Source of the DNA: Cyanobacteria bacterium CYA | GTDB lineage: Bacteria; Planctomycetota; Phycisphaerae; Phycisphaerales; UBA1924 | Reading direction: 5' to 3' | NCBI GenBank assembly: GCA_008363215.1 | Contig: RHKP01000024.1 | Span: forward strand, 1 to 51,587 | DNA: 51,587 bases | In this document: piece by piece, positions 44,421-51,587 of the stretch | How the letters are laid out: each line of letters opens with the position of its first letter | How positions within the stretch are numbered: position 1 is the first letter of the stretch | Notes under the pieces: generated by a model | Seen by the model: the letters and a program-made list of their open reading frames with translations, nothing else | Databases searched by the model: none | What the model was told of the DNA's origin: nothing | Made by a program: the position numbers and the translations under genes

Positions 44421-44708
44421 TCAGCAGTCAAGTGGCTTGCCGCGATCGAGCAGAGCCTTCTCCAGCCGGCGCCACTTTGGCACGGTACCAACGACTCGGT
44501 GTGCGGCCTGGATCAGGAGCAGGTTCCGATCGGCGTCACCCGCCCGAACGATCCCTGCATCGGCCATGCGGGCATTGCTCGATGCGTTGTGCGGCCAAAG
44601 CCCGCACTCTCGCGAGCGCTGCGTGCCGTTGCCCAGGCGATCGAAGCCATCGACCACCGCCGGCACACTGTGATCGTCCGGACCGACGAAGATTGGCCCG
44701 CGTGCCAC
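44421..44708 (-). mobile_element. Collapsed IS110-family transposase remnant
   Basis: A 95-aa open frame. It opens with an N-terminal-like piece (IFVGPDDHSV) and continues directly into the C-terminal signature of IS110 transposases: ADAGIVRAGDADRNLLLIQA, then PKWRRLEKALLDRGKP. Functional IS110 enzymes have 300-400 aa, so the middle, including most of the DEDD and transposase_20 domains, is deleted. No terminal repeats were found, as expected for IS110. Confidence 0.7.
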
Positions 44709-44896
44709 GAGACCCGCTCCTTTCGATAAGGCCTCAAAGACCCTCCATCGAAGGCGACCACCCGCTCCGGCCGCTGCGGCCGTCCCGAACCCAATCGGCC
44801 GAGAGGAGCGTGATTGCGCCGCGTAGTTGCCGATGGCCTGAAGACCCCCTCCGTCCGGCTGGGCCGGCCACCTCCCCCGGAGAGGAGGATCTTTCT

Positions 44897-45700
44897 ATGC
44901 TTGGCTCCATGCGAACGCTGCTGATCGTGTTCTGCCTGATGCTGGTGGCGTGTTCTTCATCGCCGACGGTGCGCGCGGAGCGTGACGCTGTGTCGGAGTC
45001 TGTGCGTGATCCACGCACGGCGGGCGGCGAGTCGGGCTTCGCATGGCAGACGATCGGCACCAGTATGCGGGGCGCGCCGATCCAGGCCGCGGAGTTTGGC
45101 TCGGGCCCGACGCGCGTGCTCATCGTCGGCGGGATTCACGGCGACGAGGACGAAGCGATCGAAGCCGTCGAGGCGTTGCGCCGGCATCTGGTCGTCTTTC
45201 CGCCGCCCGCGCGTGTGCTACTGGTCCGCGACGTGAACCCGGACGGGTCGGCAGCCGGCACGCGCGGCAACTCGCGCGGCGTCGATCTCAATCGCAACTG
45301 GCCGGCGCGGTCGTTCCGGGCCGACGGCGTCCACGGCCCCGCCCCGCTGAGCGAGGTGGAGTCACGCGTGCTGCACGCGCAGATTGAGCAGTTCGCCCCG
45401 AACGTGATGATCGTGCTGCACTCGGCGCGCGGCGGGCCATTCGTGAACTTTGACGGGCCGGCGGGCGGGTTGGCTGAGCGTTTTGCCGAGGCCGCGCGGG
45501 CGACGGATGCACGCTGGCGCGTGCAGGCGGAGATGGGCTACGCGACACCGGGTTCGCTTGGCTCGTACATCGGCATCGACCGCGGGCTGCCGATCCTCAC
45601 GATCGAGTTTGCACGCGGACACGAGGCGAGCCTGGCGAAACTGGCGCTGATCGACGGCGTCACGGCCACGCTGGAGCACGCTGCGACATCGGGCAGGTGA
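44897..45700 (+). CDS. M14-family (MpaA/AstE-like) zinc amidase, predicted lipoprotein
   Basis: A 267-aa lipoprotein (MLVAC, Cys19). The M14 zinc site is complete: His81 and Glu84 in GGIHGDEDE, second ligand His175 in MIVLHSARG, and the catalytic Glu237 in LTIEFARG. RDVNPDGSAAGTR and GVDLNRNW are the family's substrate motifs, as in murein tripeptide amidase MpaA. It likely trims peptides, perhaps from peptidoglycan, outside the cytoplasm. GAGGAGG lies seven bases before the ATG. It ends 3 bp from the 3' end of the convergent membrane-protein gene. Confidence 0.9.
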   Translation: MLGSMRTLLIVFCLMLVACSSSPTVRAERDAVSESVRDPRTAGGESGFAWQTIGTSMRGAPIQAAEFGSGPTRVLIVGGIHGDEDEAIEAVEALRRHLVVFPPPARVLLVRDVNPDGSAAGTRGNSRGVDLNRNWPARSFRADGVHGPAPLSEVESRVLHAQIEQFAPNVMIVLHSARGGPFVNFDGPAGGLAERFAEAARATDARWRVQAEMGYATPGSLGSYIGIDRGLPILTIEFARGHEASLAKLALIDGVTATLEHAATSGR

Positions 45701-45703
45701 CAC

Positions 45704-47458
45704 TCACCGGCTGGGAGCCGGGCCCACGCTCTCGTTTGCCCGCCCGCACTCAGGGCAGACCGACAGATTCTTGATGTCGTAGCCGCACGCGATGCAGCGG
45801 CCTTGCTTGGCTCGGCGACGGGTACGAATCGTGCGGAGTGCGCCGAGGGGCACGATCAGGAGCAGAAACGCGCCGCCGCCGAGGATGATGGGATTGAGGA
45901 TCAGCGAGCGCGTGAGGAGCGCGGGCGCTGGGTGAAAGTCCGATCGCTGCATCCCAGGTGCGGCGGTGTCCCAACCCATCCATTTGTCTTCGATGACGCG
46001 GAGCGGCCAGCCATACCGATCGATATTCATGACGAAGCCGCGCGAAGCGCCGGCGATGGCGGGCCCATTGACGTTGTACGCAGTGACGCCGATGCGTGAT
46101 TCACGGGAATAGAGATGAGGAGGCGGCCAGGGTGCGCCGGGGGGAAATGCGCTGGGCCATCCGTACGCGGCGGCTTCCGCGTCCTGCACCCGAACCTCGT
46201 TGAACGGCCCGCCCGCCGACACGCGGCGGGGCCCGGAATAGAACTCTGCCAGGACGAGCGCCAGGGGCACGTTGACCGCGGCCGCCAGTGCGATGAGTGC
46301 GCCCGCCAACGCAACGCGGTTCCTTACGCGGGCTCGGGTGGAAATGTGCGGCGGCTGGCGTATCGGCTCTGTACTGGACAGGCGAGTGCGGATACGACGC
46401 CATGCAATCAAGCCCATCACGGGTCCGCCGACGAGCAGAAGCGGACCGGCGCCGAGAACGGCAGCGTTCATTGCGAGGCCGAATAGATGCGGACGCAGCG
46501 GCGGATCGAGTTTCCCTCGACCACCACCTATGACGGGCCAACCAAATCTCAAGTCCTGCAATGCAGCGAAAGGCCATCCATAGAGCCACACTTCAGCACT
46601 GAATTGGTTGACCTGCGCTTCATCCGTCGCCAAGACGAGATAGTTGTTCACGCCCCAGGTGCGGTTGGCCATCCAGACATTTGGCTGCTCCCACTTGGCG
46701 GGCGGGCGCACGGGCCAGCCGGGAACGGGCTCCTCATCATTCTCGTCAATCCAGTATCGCTGGTCCAGTTTGCTGGAGTCATTCCTATACCGGCGGTACT
46801 TCGACCACGCGAAGCTCGTTTCCAAGGTCGCGGCGAGGCATAGGAAGATGATGAGAACCATCGTGACAAAGCGAACTTCGCTTCGGGAGAATAGCGGCAC
46901 ATCTTTTTCGCGTGCTCTCAGCTCCCGGCGAACCCGCGGCGCAATGACGGCCGCAAAGTAGATGAGTGCGAGCACAAACCACGTCGCGCCTCCGAGGACA
47001 AACGCGTCGAAGGTCAGATTCCTATAGAGAACTCTCGTGCTTGCTCCCGGCTTCGGGCCCGCGAGCTCCGGATCCTCAGTATTCCACCACAGTTCCCGCA
47101 CTTCGGCCACGGGCAAGGGCCAGCCTGACTGGCTGAGTTTCATGGAGAATCCGTTACGCCCGCCAGGGTCAGCGGCGACCACATAAAAGTAGCGAATGCC
47201 CCATCGCGCGACCCGATTCCAGTAGGTCGGAGGGGGCCAAGGCTGGGTGTGAGGCGTACTTGCTGGCCAACCCCTGGCCGCCGCCTCCGTGTCGGCGTAA
47301 GCCACCGCAAAGCCCCTGACCTGTGTGTTACCGGGAGGCAGCCGCTCGACCGCCACGATGAGCGTCACAAGCGCCGCAAGACAGAGCAGTCCGCCCAGCA
47401 GTATCAGCCCTATGCGGCGTTCCTTCGGCGTGACAAACTGGGCGAGCATCGTGGGCAT
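45704..47458 (-). CDS. Membrane protein with three repeated modules and a zinc ribbon
   Basis: A 584-aa protein built from three homologous modules of about 190 residues. Each module has a transmembrane helix, an outside-like segment with a GWP...WPPP motif (RGWPASTPHTQPWPPPTYW; PGWPVRPPAKWEQPNVW; YGWPSAFPPGAPWPPPHLY), a second conserved GWP (SGWPLPV; YGWPFAALQDLRFGW; YGWPLRVIEDKW) and another helix. Only the last module keeps a C-terminal zinc ribbon (CIACGYDIKNLSVCPECG). Single-module relatives are common in Phycisphaerae with unknown role. Codon use resembles the neighbours, though AT content is slightly higher than around it. Confidence 0.78.
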   Translation of the reverse strand: MPTMLAQFVTPKERRIGLILLGGLLCLAALVTLIVAVERLPPGNTQVRGFAVAYADTEAAARGWPASTPHTQPWPPPTYWNRVARWGIRYFYVVAADPGGRNGFSMKLSQSGWPLPVAEVRELWWNTEDPELAGPKPGASTRVLYRNLTFDAFVLGGATWFVLALIYFAAVIAPRVRRELRAREKDVPLFSRSEVRFVTMVLIIFLCLAATLETSFAWSKYRRYRNDSSKLDQRYWIDENDEEPVPGWPVRPPAKWEQPNVWMANRTWGVNNYLVLATDEAQVNQFSAEVWLYGWPFAALQDLRFGWPVIGGGRGKLDPPLRPHLFGLAMNAAVLGAGPLLLVGGPVMGLIAWRRIRTRLSSTEPIRQPPHISTRARVRNRVALAGALIALAAAVNVPLALVLAEFYSGPRRVSAGGPFNEVRVQDAEAAAYGWPSAFPPGAPWPPPHLYSRESRIGVTAYNVNGPAIAGASRGFVMNIDRYGWPLRVIEDKWMGWDTAAPGMQRSDFHPAPALLTRSLILNPIILGGGAFLLLIVPLGALRTIRTRRRAKQGRCIACGYDIKNLSVCPECGRANESVGPAPSR

Positions 47459-47705
47459 TGTAACAGATGCCGCACCAAGGAAGTGTGGGCTGACACGATG
47501 AAACGAATGTCATGGCTGAGCGGTGCCTGATCCGTGTGCCACGCCCGTGTCGGCCGTGTCCCGCACGGCTCACAGAGGCGTGCCACACGGATTCGTGGCA
47601 GGAGGACCGGACATGCCTTGCCTCGAAGACTCGGACAAGGCATGGCACCTCGCGAGGCAGCCCCTTCGGCTGTCTGCGACCTTCCCCGGGAGGAGGGATA
47701 AAGGC

Positions 47706-49268
47706 TTACTCCCACTCGATCGTCGCGGGCGGCTTGCTTGAGATGTCGTAGACCACGCGGTTGACCCCGCGCACCTCGTTGATGATGCGGTTGGAGATCG
47801 TCGCCAGCACGTCGTACGGCAGGCGGGCCCAGTCGGCCGTCATGAAGTCCTGCGTCTCGACGGCGCGCACGGCCACGGCGCTCTCATACGTCCGCCCGTC
47901 GCCCATCACGCCCACCGACTGCACGGGCAGCAGCACCGCAAAGACCTGACTGGTGCGCCGATACAACTGGTTGGCCACGATTTCCTCGAGCAGAATCTCG
48001 TCACACTCGCGGAGCAGGTCGAGTTTTTCGCGCGTCACTTCGCCGAGCACGCGGACGGCCAGACCGGGGCCGGGGAAGGGGTGACGCCAGACGATCTGGT
48101 CGGGCAGCCCGAGCACTTCGCCGAGTTTGCGGACCTCATCCTTGAAGAGGTCGCGCAGCGGCTCGATGAGATCGAAGCCGAGATCTTCGGGCAGCCCGCC
48201 CACGTTGTGGTGCAACTTGATGTTGGCGCTGTGCCCGGCGTGCCCGTGGCCGGATTCGATCACGTCGGGATAGAGCGTGCCCTGCGCGAGAAAATGAGCA
48301 TCCTTGACATCGGCCGTCGCAGACTTGAATACGTCGATGAAGCGATGCCCGATGCGGCGGCGCTTCTCCTGCGGGTCGCTGACGCCGGCCAGATCGGAGA
48401 GGAACTGCTCCGACGCATCGACCACGCGCAGATCGATGGAGAAGTGATCGCGGAACGTGGTCTCGACCAGGTGCCGTTCACTCTTGCGCAGCAGCCCGTT
48501 GTCGACAAAAACGCAGGTCAACTGGTCGCCGATGGCCTTGTGAATGAGCACCGCCGCCACCGACGAATCGACTCCGCCCGACAGCCCGCAGATCACGCGC
48601 GACGTACCGACACGGGTGCGGATCCGCTCGATCTCTTCGCGGGCAAAGTCAGCCATGCGCCACGAGCCTGAGCACCCGCAGATTTCGTAAATGAAGTTGC
48701 GGAGCATGTCGATGCCGTGCGGGGTGTGGGTGACTTCAGGATGAAACTGCACGCCGAAGACGCGCCGTGAGCCCTGTTGATAGGCCACGGCCGCGTGGGG
48801 GCAGGTGGGCGTGGTCGCCAGGGTCGTGAACTGCTCCGGGTTGAGGTCACGCACCTGGTCTCCGTGCGACATCCAGACGGCCGTGCGCTGGGGGACGGCT
48901 TCGAGGAAACCGCCGGCCTTGGTGATGTGCAGCGCGGCGCGTCCGAACTCGCGCGACTCGGCCTTCTCGATGCTGGCGCCGAGCAGTTTGCACACCAGTT
49001 GCATGCCGTAGCAGATGCCAAGGATCGGCACGCCCAGGTCGAGGATGCCGGGGTCGCAGGTCGGGGCGCCGGCTTCGATGGTGCTCGCCGGGCCTCCTGA
49101 GAGAATGATCCCCTTCGGGTTCATGTCCTTCAGTTCGTCCGGGGTAATCGAGGGACTGACCAGCACCGCAAAGGCGCCCGCTTCACGCACGCGGCGCGCG
49201 ATGAGTTGGGCCGTCTGCGAGCCGAAATCGAGAATGGGAATGACGTCGTCGTGCGGTCGCTTGGGCAT
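47706..49268 (-). CDS. guaA: GMP synthase (glutamine-hydrolysing)
   Basis: Converts XMP to GMP with glutamine and ATP, the last step of guanine nucleotide synthesis. The 520-aa protein has the class I amidotransferase ([19 protein letters not shown], nucleophile Cys86 in GICYGMQ, triad His in QFHPEVTH), the ATP pyrophosphatase P-loop [10 protein letters not shown], and the C-terminal dimer domain ending PPATIEWE. The ATG at 49268 (MPKRPHDD) gives normal length; a 56-codon upstream extension is not credible. Confidence 0.98.
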   Translation of the reverse strand: MPKRPHDDVIPILDFGSQTAQLIARRVREAGAFAVLVSPSITPDELKDMNPKGIILSGGPASTIEAGAPTCDPGILDLGVPILGICYGMQLVCKLLGASIEKAESREFGRAALHITKAGGFLEAVPQRTAVWMSHGDQVRDLNPEQFTTLATTPTCPHAAVAYQQGSRRVFGVQFHPEVTHTPHGIDMLRNFIYEICGCSGSWRMADFAREEIERIRTRVGTSRVICGLSGGVDSSVAAVLIHKAIGDQLTCVFVDNGLLRKSERHLVETTFRDHFSIDLRVVDASEQFLSDLAGVSDPQEKRRRIGHRFIDVFKSATADVKDAHFLAQGTLYPDVIESGHGHAGHSANIKLHHNVGGLPEDLGFDLIEPLRDLFKDEVRKLGEVLGLPDQIVWRHPFPGPGLAVRVLGEVTREKLDLLRECDEILLEEIVANQLYRRTSQVFAVLLPVQSVGVMGDGRTYESAVAVRAVETQDFMTADWARLPYDVLATISNRIINEVRGVNRVVYDISSKPPATIEWE

Positions 49269-49449
49269 GGGGCAGCCTGAAAACAGGGAACGCGAGTCTA
49301 GGCCGAAAGCCCCGATGCGGCAGGTGGTCGGGGGGACTTTGGATTGAACGCAAGGGGGTCTGCGGGCGTGAGACAGCGACGTCGGAGCCCTCGATCCGCC
49401 CGAAGGGTGTCCCCCGCGCACGGGGTGGGGGGGCACCTACAGTTCGCTT

Positions 49450-49797
49450 GTGCGCCGAGTGCTGCTGATCCCGGTGGTTCTCTGGGCCGGTTGCGCCCCG
49501 ATACCCGTGGGCTTTGACGCCCCGTCGGAGACCAAACGCCAGGATGCCATCGTGGCGGCGGCGGCATCGGGCGACCGCCGCCCGGAGACGCTTCGCGGAC
49601 TGATCGAGCAGTTGGACAGCCCGGACGCGGCGACGCGGATGCTGGCCATCCTGACGCTGGACCGCCTCACGGGACAGACCTTCGGGTACGATTACACCGA
49701 CCCGGCCTGGAAAAGGGAGCGATCGGTTCAGACGTGGGTAGACTGGTATGACTCGGAGTACGGAACGGCCTCCGCCTCGGAAGCAGACCATGGATGA
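49450..49797 (+). CDS. Small HEAT-like lipoprotein
   Basis: A 115-aa predicted lipoprotein (VVLWAGC, Cys15) starting at GTG. One HEAT-like helix pair is seen (LRGLIEQLDSPDAATRMLAI). Its last 8 bases overlap the start of the RsbW-like kinase, so it leads a coupled four-gene unit. No function is known. Confidence 0.72.
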   Translation: MRRVLLIPVVLWAGCAPIPVGFDAPSETKRQDAIVAAAASGDRRPETLRGLIEQLDSPDAATRMLAILTLDRLTGQTFGYDYTDPAWKRERSVQTWVDWYDSEYGTASASEADHG

Positions 49798-50275
49798 TCG
49801 GGCACACGTCCGCGTCGAACTGCTCAGCAATCCCGCCTACTTGAGCGGAGCGCGTGAACTCATCTCCTCGGTGTGCAAGCGCCTGGGATTCGATGATCTG
49901 ACCTGCTCGAAGGTGGCGCTGGCGGTGGACGAGGCGCTGTGCAACGTGATCCGTCACGGGTACAAGCACTCGGAAGACCGACCGATCTGGATCAGTTTGT
50001 GGCCTCTGGTCAACGAAGGGGGCCAGCCCGACGGGGTGAAACTGATGATCGAGGATGAGGCCGAGCAGGTGGACCCGGAGAAGATGAAGGGGCGGGAACT
50101 GAGCGACATTCGCCCCGGGGGGCTGGGGGTCCACATCATTCGCGACGTCATGGACGACGTGCGATACGAGCGCAGGGAACAGGTGGGCATGCGGCTCACG
50201 ATGACCAAGCGCGTACCACGTTGCTGCACGCCCGCGCGTCTGTCGGGCGGGATGGGCGCCCATAGAGGGGGATGA
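49790..50275 (+). CDS. RsbW/SpoIIAB-like anti-sigma serine kinase
   Basis: A 161-aa HATPase. The N-box VALAVDEALCNVIRHGY holds Glu48 and Asn52, and the G-box RPGGLGVHII is intact, so ATP binding is expected. Such proteins phosphorylate a STAS antagonist and may sequester a sigma factor. The next gene, 7 bp away, encodes a STAS protein with the phosphorylatable Ser motif, the standard partner. No sigma factor gene is in the window. The ATG at 49790 overlaps the upstream lipoprotein by 8 bp. The final 20 residues are low complexity. Confidence 0.88.
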   Translation: MDDRAHVRVELLSNPAYLSGARELISSVCKRLGFDDLTCSKVALAVDEALCNVIRHGYKHSEDRPIWISLWPLVNEGGQPDGVKLMIEDEAEQVDPEKMKGRELSDIRPGGLGVHIIRDVMDDVRYERREQVGMRLTMTKRVPRCCTPARLSGGMGAHRGG

Positions 50276-50282
50276 GCATCAC

Positions 50283-50624
50283 ATGCCCGAGGAGCAGGTT
50301 CGGATAGCGCGCGAGGGATCGGGCACGGTGATCGTGGCCCCGCAGGGCGACGTAGACATGAGTTGCTCGCCGGTGCTGCGGACGGCGCTGCGCGGTGAGC
50401 AGGATCTGCGCCCGCGCCGCCTGATCGTCGACCTGGGCGACGTGGGCTACATGGACAGCAGCGGGCTGGCCACGCTGGTCGAGGCGATGCGCACCGCCAA
50501 GCGCAACGGCACCCGCATGGTGCTGTGCGGCATGAACGACAAGGTGCGCGCGATTTTTGAAATCGCGCGCCTGCATCAGTTCTTCACCATCGTCGACGAT
50601 GTTTCCAAGGCCCGCGAGGGCTGA
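50283..50624 (+). CDS. STAS-domain anti-sigma antagonist (RsbV-like) or MlaB-like subunit
   Basis: A 113-aa STAS protein. The phosphorylation loop YMDSSGLATL carries Ser59 and Ser60. It lies between an RsbW-type kinase gene and an MlaE-type permease gene. Either it is the RsbV partner of the kinase, or it is the MlaB-like STAS subunit of the lipid transporter. The Ser motif and tight 7-bp spacing to the kinase favour RsbV; the 22-bp gap to mlaE leaves both open. Confidence 0.85.
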   Translation: MPEEQVRIAREGSGTVIVAPQGDVDMSCSPVLRTALRGEQDLRPRRLIVDLGDVGYMDSSGLATLVEAMRTAKRNGTRMVLCGMNDKVRAIFEIARLHQFFTIVDDVSKAREG

Positions 50625-50646
50625 GCAACCCCTTCGCTGACGCGCC

Positions 50647-51492
50647 ATGCCCGACACCCGAACCCAGAGCGCCAAACTGCTTGACACGCTGCTCTGGCCC
50701 GTCGAGCGGGTTGGTGCGGGCGCTTTGAGCATCCTGGGGCACATCGGCTCGATGGTGTGGCTCTTCATCGAGGCCGCCCACTGGGTGCTGCGGGCAGTCT
50801 TCGGAAGGCGTGTGCGCCTGGGACGGTTCGCCATCATCTCGCAGATCGTCCGCGTGGGCGTGCGCAGCGTGTTCATCGTCACGCTGGTGTCGGGCGCGGT
50901 CGGGCTGATCCTCTCCATGCAGTTGGCCCCGCCGCTCGATCAGTTCGGGCAGCGCGCGCTGGTCGCCAACATCATCAGCGTGGCGGTGCTGCGTGAACTG
51001 GGACCGCTGATCGGCGCGATCGTGCTGACCGGCTTTGCCGGGGCCGCCATCGCCGCCGAAATCGGCACCATGGTCGTCAGCGAGGAGATCGAAGCCCTCG
51101 AAGCACACGCGCTCAATCCGGTGCGCTTCCTCGTGGTTCCGCGGCTGACGGCCACGATCGTGAGCATGACCGGGCTGGGCGTGCTCTCCAGTTTCGTGGC
51201 GATCGTCGCCTCGGTGGGCATCTCGGTCATCATGCTCGACATCCCGCTCGAGACCTACTTCAAGAATATGGAAACGCAGACCAAGATGGTCGACTTCCTG
51301 ACCGGCTTGTCCAAGGGCACCATCTTCGGGCTGCTCATCGGCATCATCGCCTGCGGCAACGGGCTCAAAGTCACCGGCGGGGCGGCCGGCGTCGGTAATG
51401 CCACCACGCAGACGGTGGTGCAGTGCGTCGTTGCGATCGTGATCGCCGACCTGGTCTTCACCGCGATCTTCTTTGCGCTCAAGTTGGTCTAG
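50647..51492 (+). CDS. MlaE-family lipid ABC transporter permease
   Basis: A 281-aa inner-membrane permease of the MlaE/YrbE family. It moves phospholipids between membranes together with an MlaF ATPase and an MCE protein, neither of which is in the window but which could lie further right. An N-terminal amphipathic helix and about five transmembrane helices are seen, with the family motifs LRELGPLIGAIVLTGFAGAA, ALEAHALNPVRFLVVPR and the EIGTM loop. Its stop overlaps the end of a transposase on the other strand, so an insertion has landed directly behind it and may have separated it from its partners. Confidence 0.92.
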   Translation: MPDTRTQSAKLLDTLLWPVERVGAGALSILGHIGSMVWLFIEAAHWVLRAVFGRRVRLGRFAIISQIVRVGVRSVFIVTLVSGAVGLILSMQLAPPLDQFGQRALVANIISVAVLRELGPLIGAIVLTGFAGAAIAAEIGTMVVSEEIEALEAHALNPVRFLVVPRLTATIVSMTGLGVLSSFVAIVASVGISVIMLDIPLETYFKNMETQTKMVDFLTGLSKGTIFGLLIGIIACGNGLKVTGGAAGVGNATTQTVVQCVVAIVIADLVFTAIFFALKLV

Positions 51493-51587
51493 GTTCTGTC
51501 TGACGGATCATCCGGTGCCAGGATCCGCAGGTAACGCCGGATGATGGCGAGGTTGACGAAGGCCTGGAAGCTGCTCGCAAGCTTGTC
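51489..51587 (-). mobile_element. 3' end of an IS5-like transposase (truncated by window edge)
   Basis: On the minus strand the last 32 codons read DKLASSFQAFVNLAIIRRYL and then RILAPDDPSDRT, stop at 51489. This is the typical C-terminal helix of IS5-family transposases. It overlaps the mlaE stop codon by two bases. The rest of the element lies beyond the window. Confidence 0.75.

Overview
The window is a GC-rich bacterial chromosome segment that most resembles Planctomycetota, class Phycisphaerae. The pointers are: a planctomycete-type PQQ-like membrane-bound dehydrogenase fused to HEAT repeats and cytochrome c; a tandem DUF1080 protein; a secreted protein with a Phycisphaerae-style 'GC-type' dockerin-like C-terminus; membrane proteins carrying CxxCGY...CPECG zinc ribbons; and dispersed short palindromic repeats. 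Taxonomy is inferred from gene content only. No rRNA, tRNA or CRISPR array was seen.

Region 1 (about 0.4-5.4 kb) is the most interesting part. A divergent Rrf2-family regulator (IscR/NsrR-like, one expected Cys missing) faces a five- to six-gene run: a shortened RIC/ScdA/YtfE-like repair protein, a cytochrome c lipoprotein, a CuA-type subunit II, a heme-copper oxidase subunit I, an SCO/SenC copper chaperone and a small membrane protein. Subunit I keeps all six metal-binding His but lacks the Tyr four residues after the CuB His that oxygen-reducing oxidases need. The order II-I-SenC-orf matches the norSY-senC-orf1 clusters (sNOR) of ammonia oxidisers, so I read the region as a nitric-oxide reductase and NO-defence island.

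Region 2 (6-13 kb) holds a secreted C1 (papain-like) protease, a solitary trpB, the dehydrogenase/cytochrome c gene (frameshifted near its 3' end) and the coupled tandem DUF1080 gene. Region 3 (13-24 kb) has a dockerin-tailed repeat protein, argS, an FHA membrane protein, ahcY with a fused ArsR-methyltransferase regulator (SahR-like) and its palindromic operator, an M1 metallopeptidase, a TPR lipoprotein, a stand-alone LigD phosphoesterase-like protein and a conserved small protein.

Region 4 (24-30 kb) begins with a repeat-rich gap (a REP-like palindrome and about nine 21-bp tandem units), then an M24 and a DUF885 peptidase coupled by ATGA, then a tightly overlapping trio ending in a PspA/IM30-like protein. 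Region 5 (29-41 kb, nearly all minus strand) carries housekeeping and envelope genes: a zinc-ribbon membrane protein, a four-S1-domain RNA-binding protein, a Gfo/Idh oxidoreductase, thioredoxin, folP with an intrinsic terminator abutting its start codon, a Met-rich secreted protein, ftsK and a ketoglutarate-semialdehyde-type dehydrogenase.

Region 6 (42-51.6 kb) has a YifB/ComM ATPase, a DUF442-type phosphatase lipoprotein, a collapsed IS110 transposase remnant, an M14-type amidase/carboxypeptidase lipoprotein, a membrane protein made of three repeated modules, guaA, a small lipoprotein, an RsbW-like kinase, a STAS protein and an MlaE permease. At the right edge the 3' end of an IS5-like transposase runs in on the opposite strand and overlaps the mlaE stop codon.
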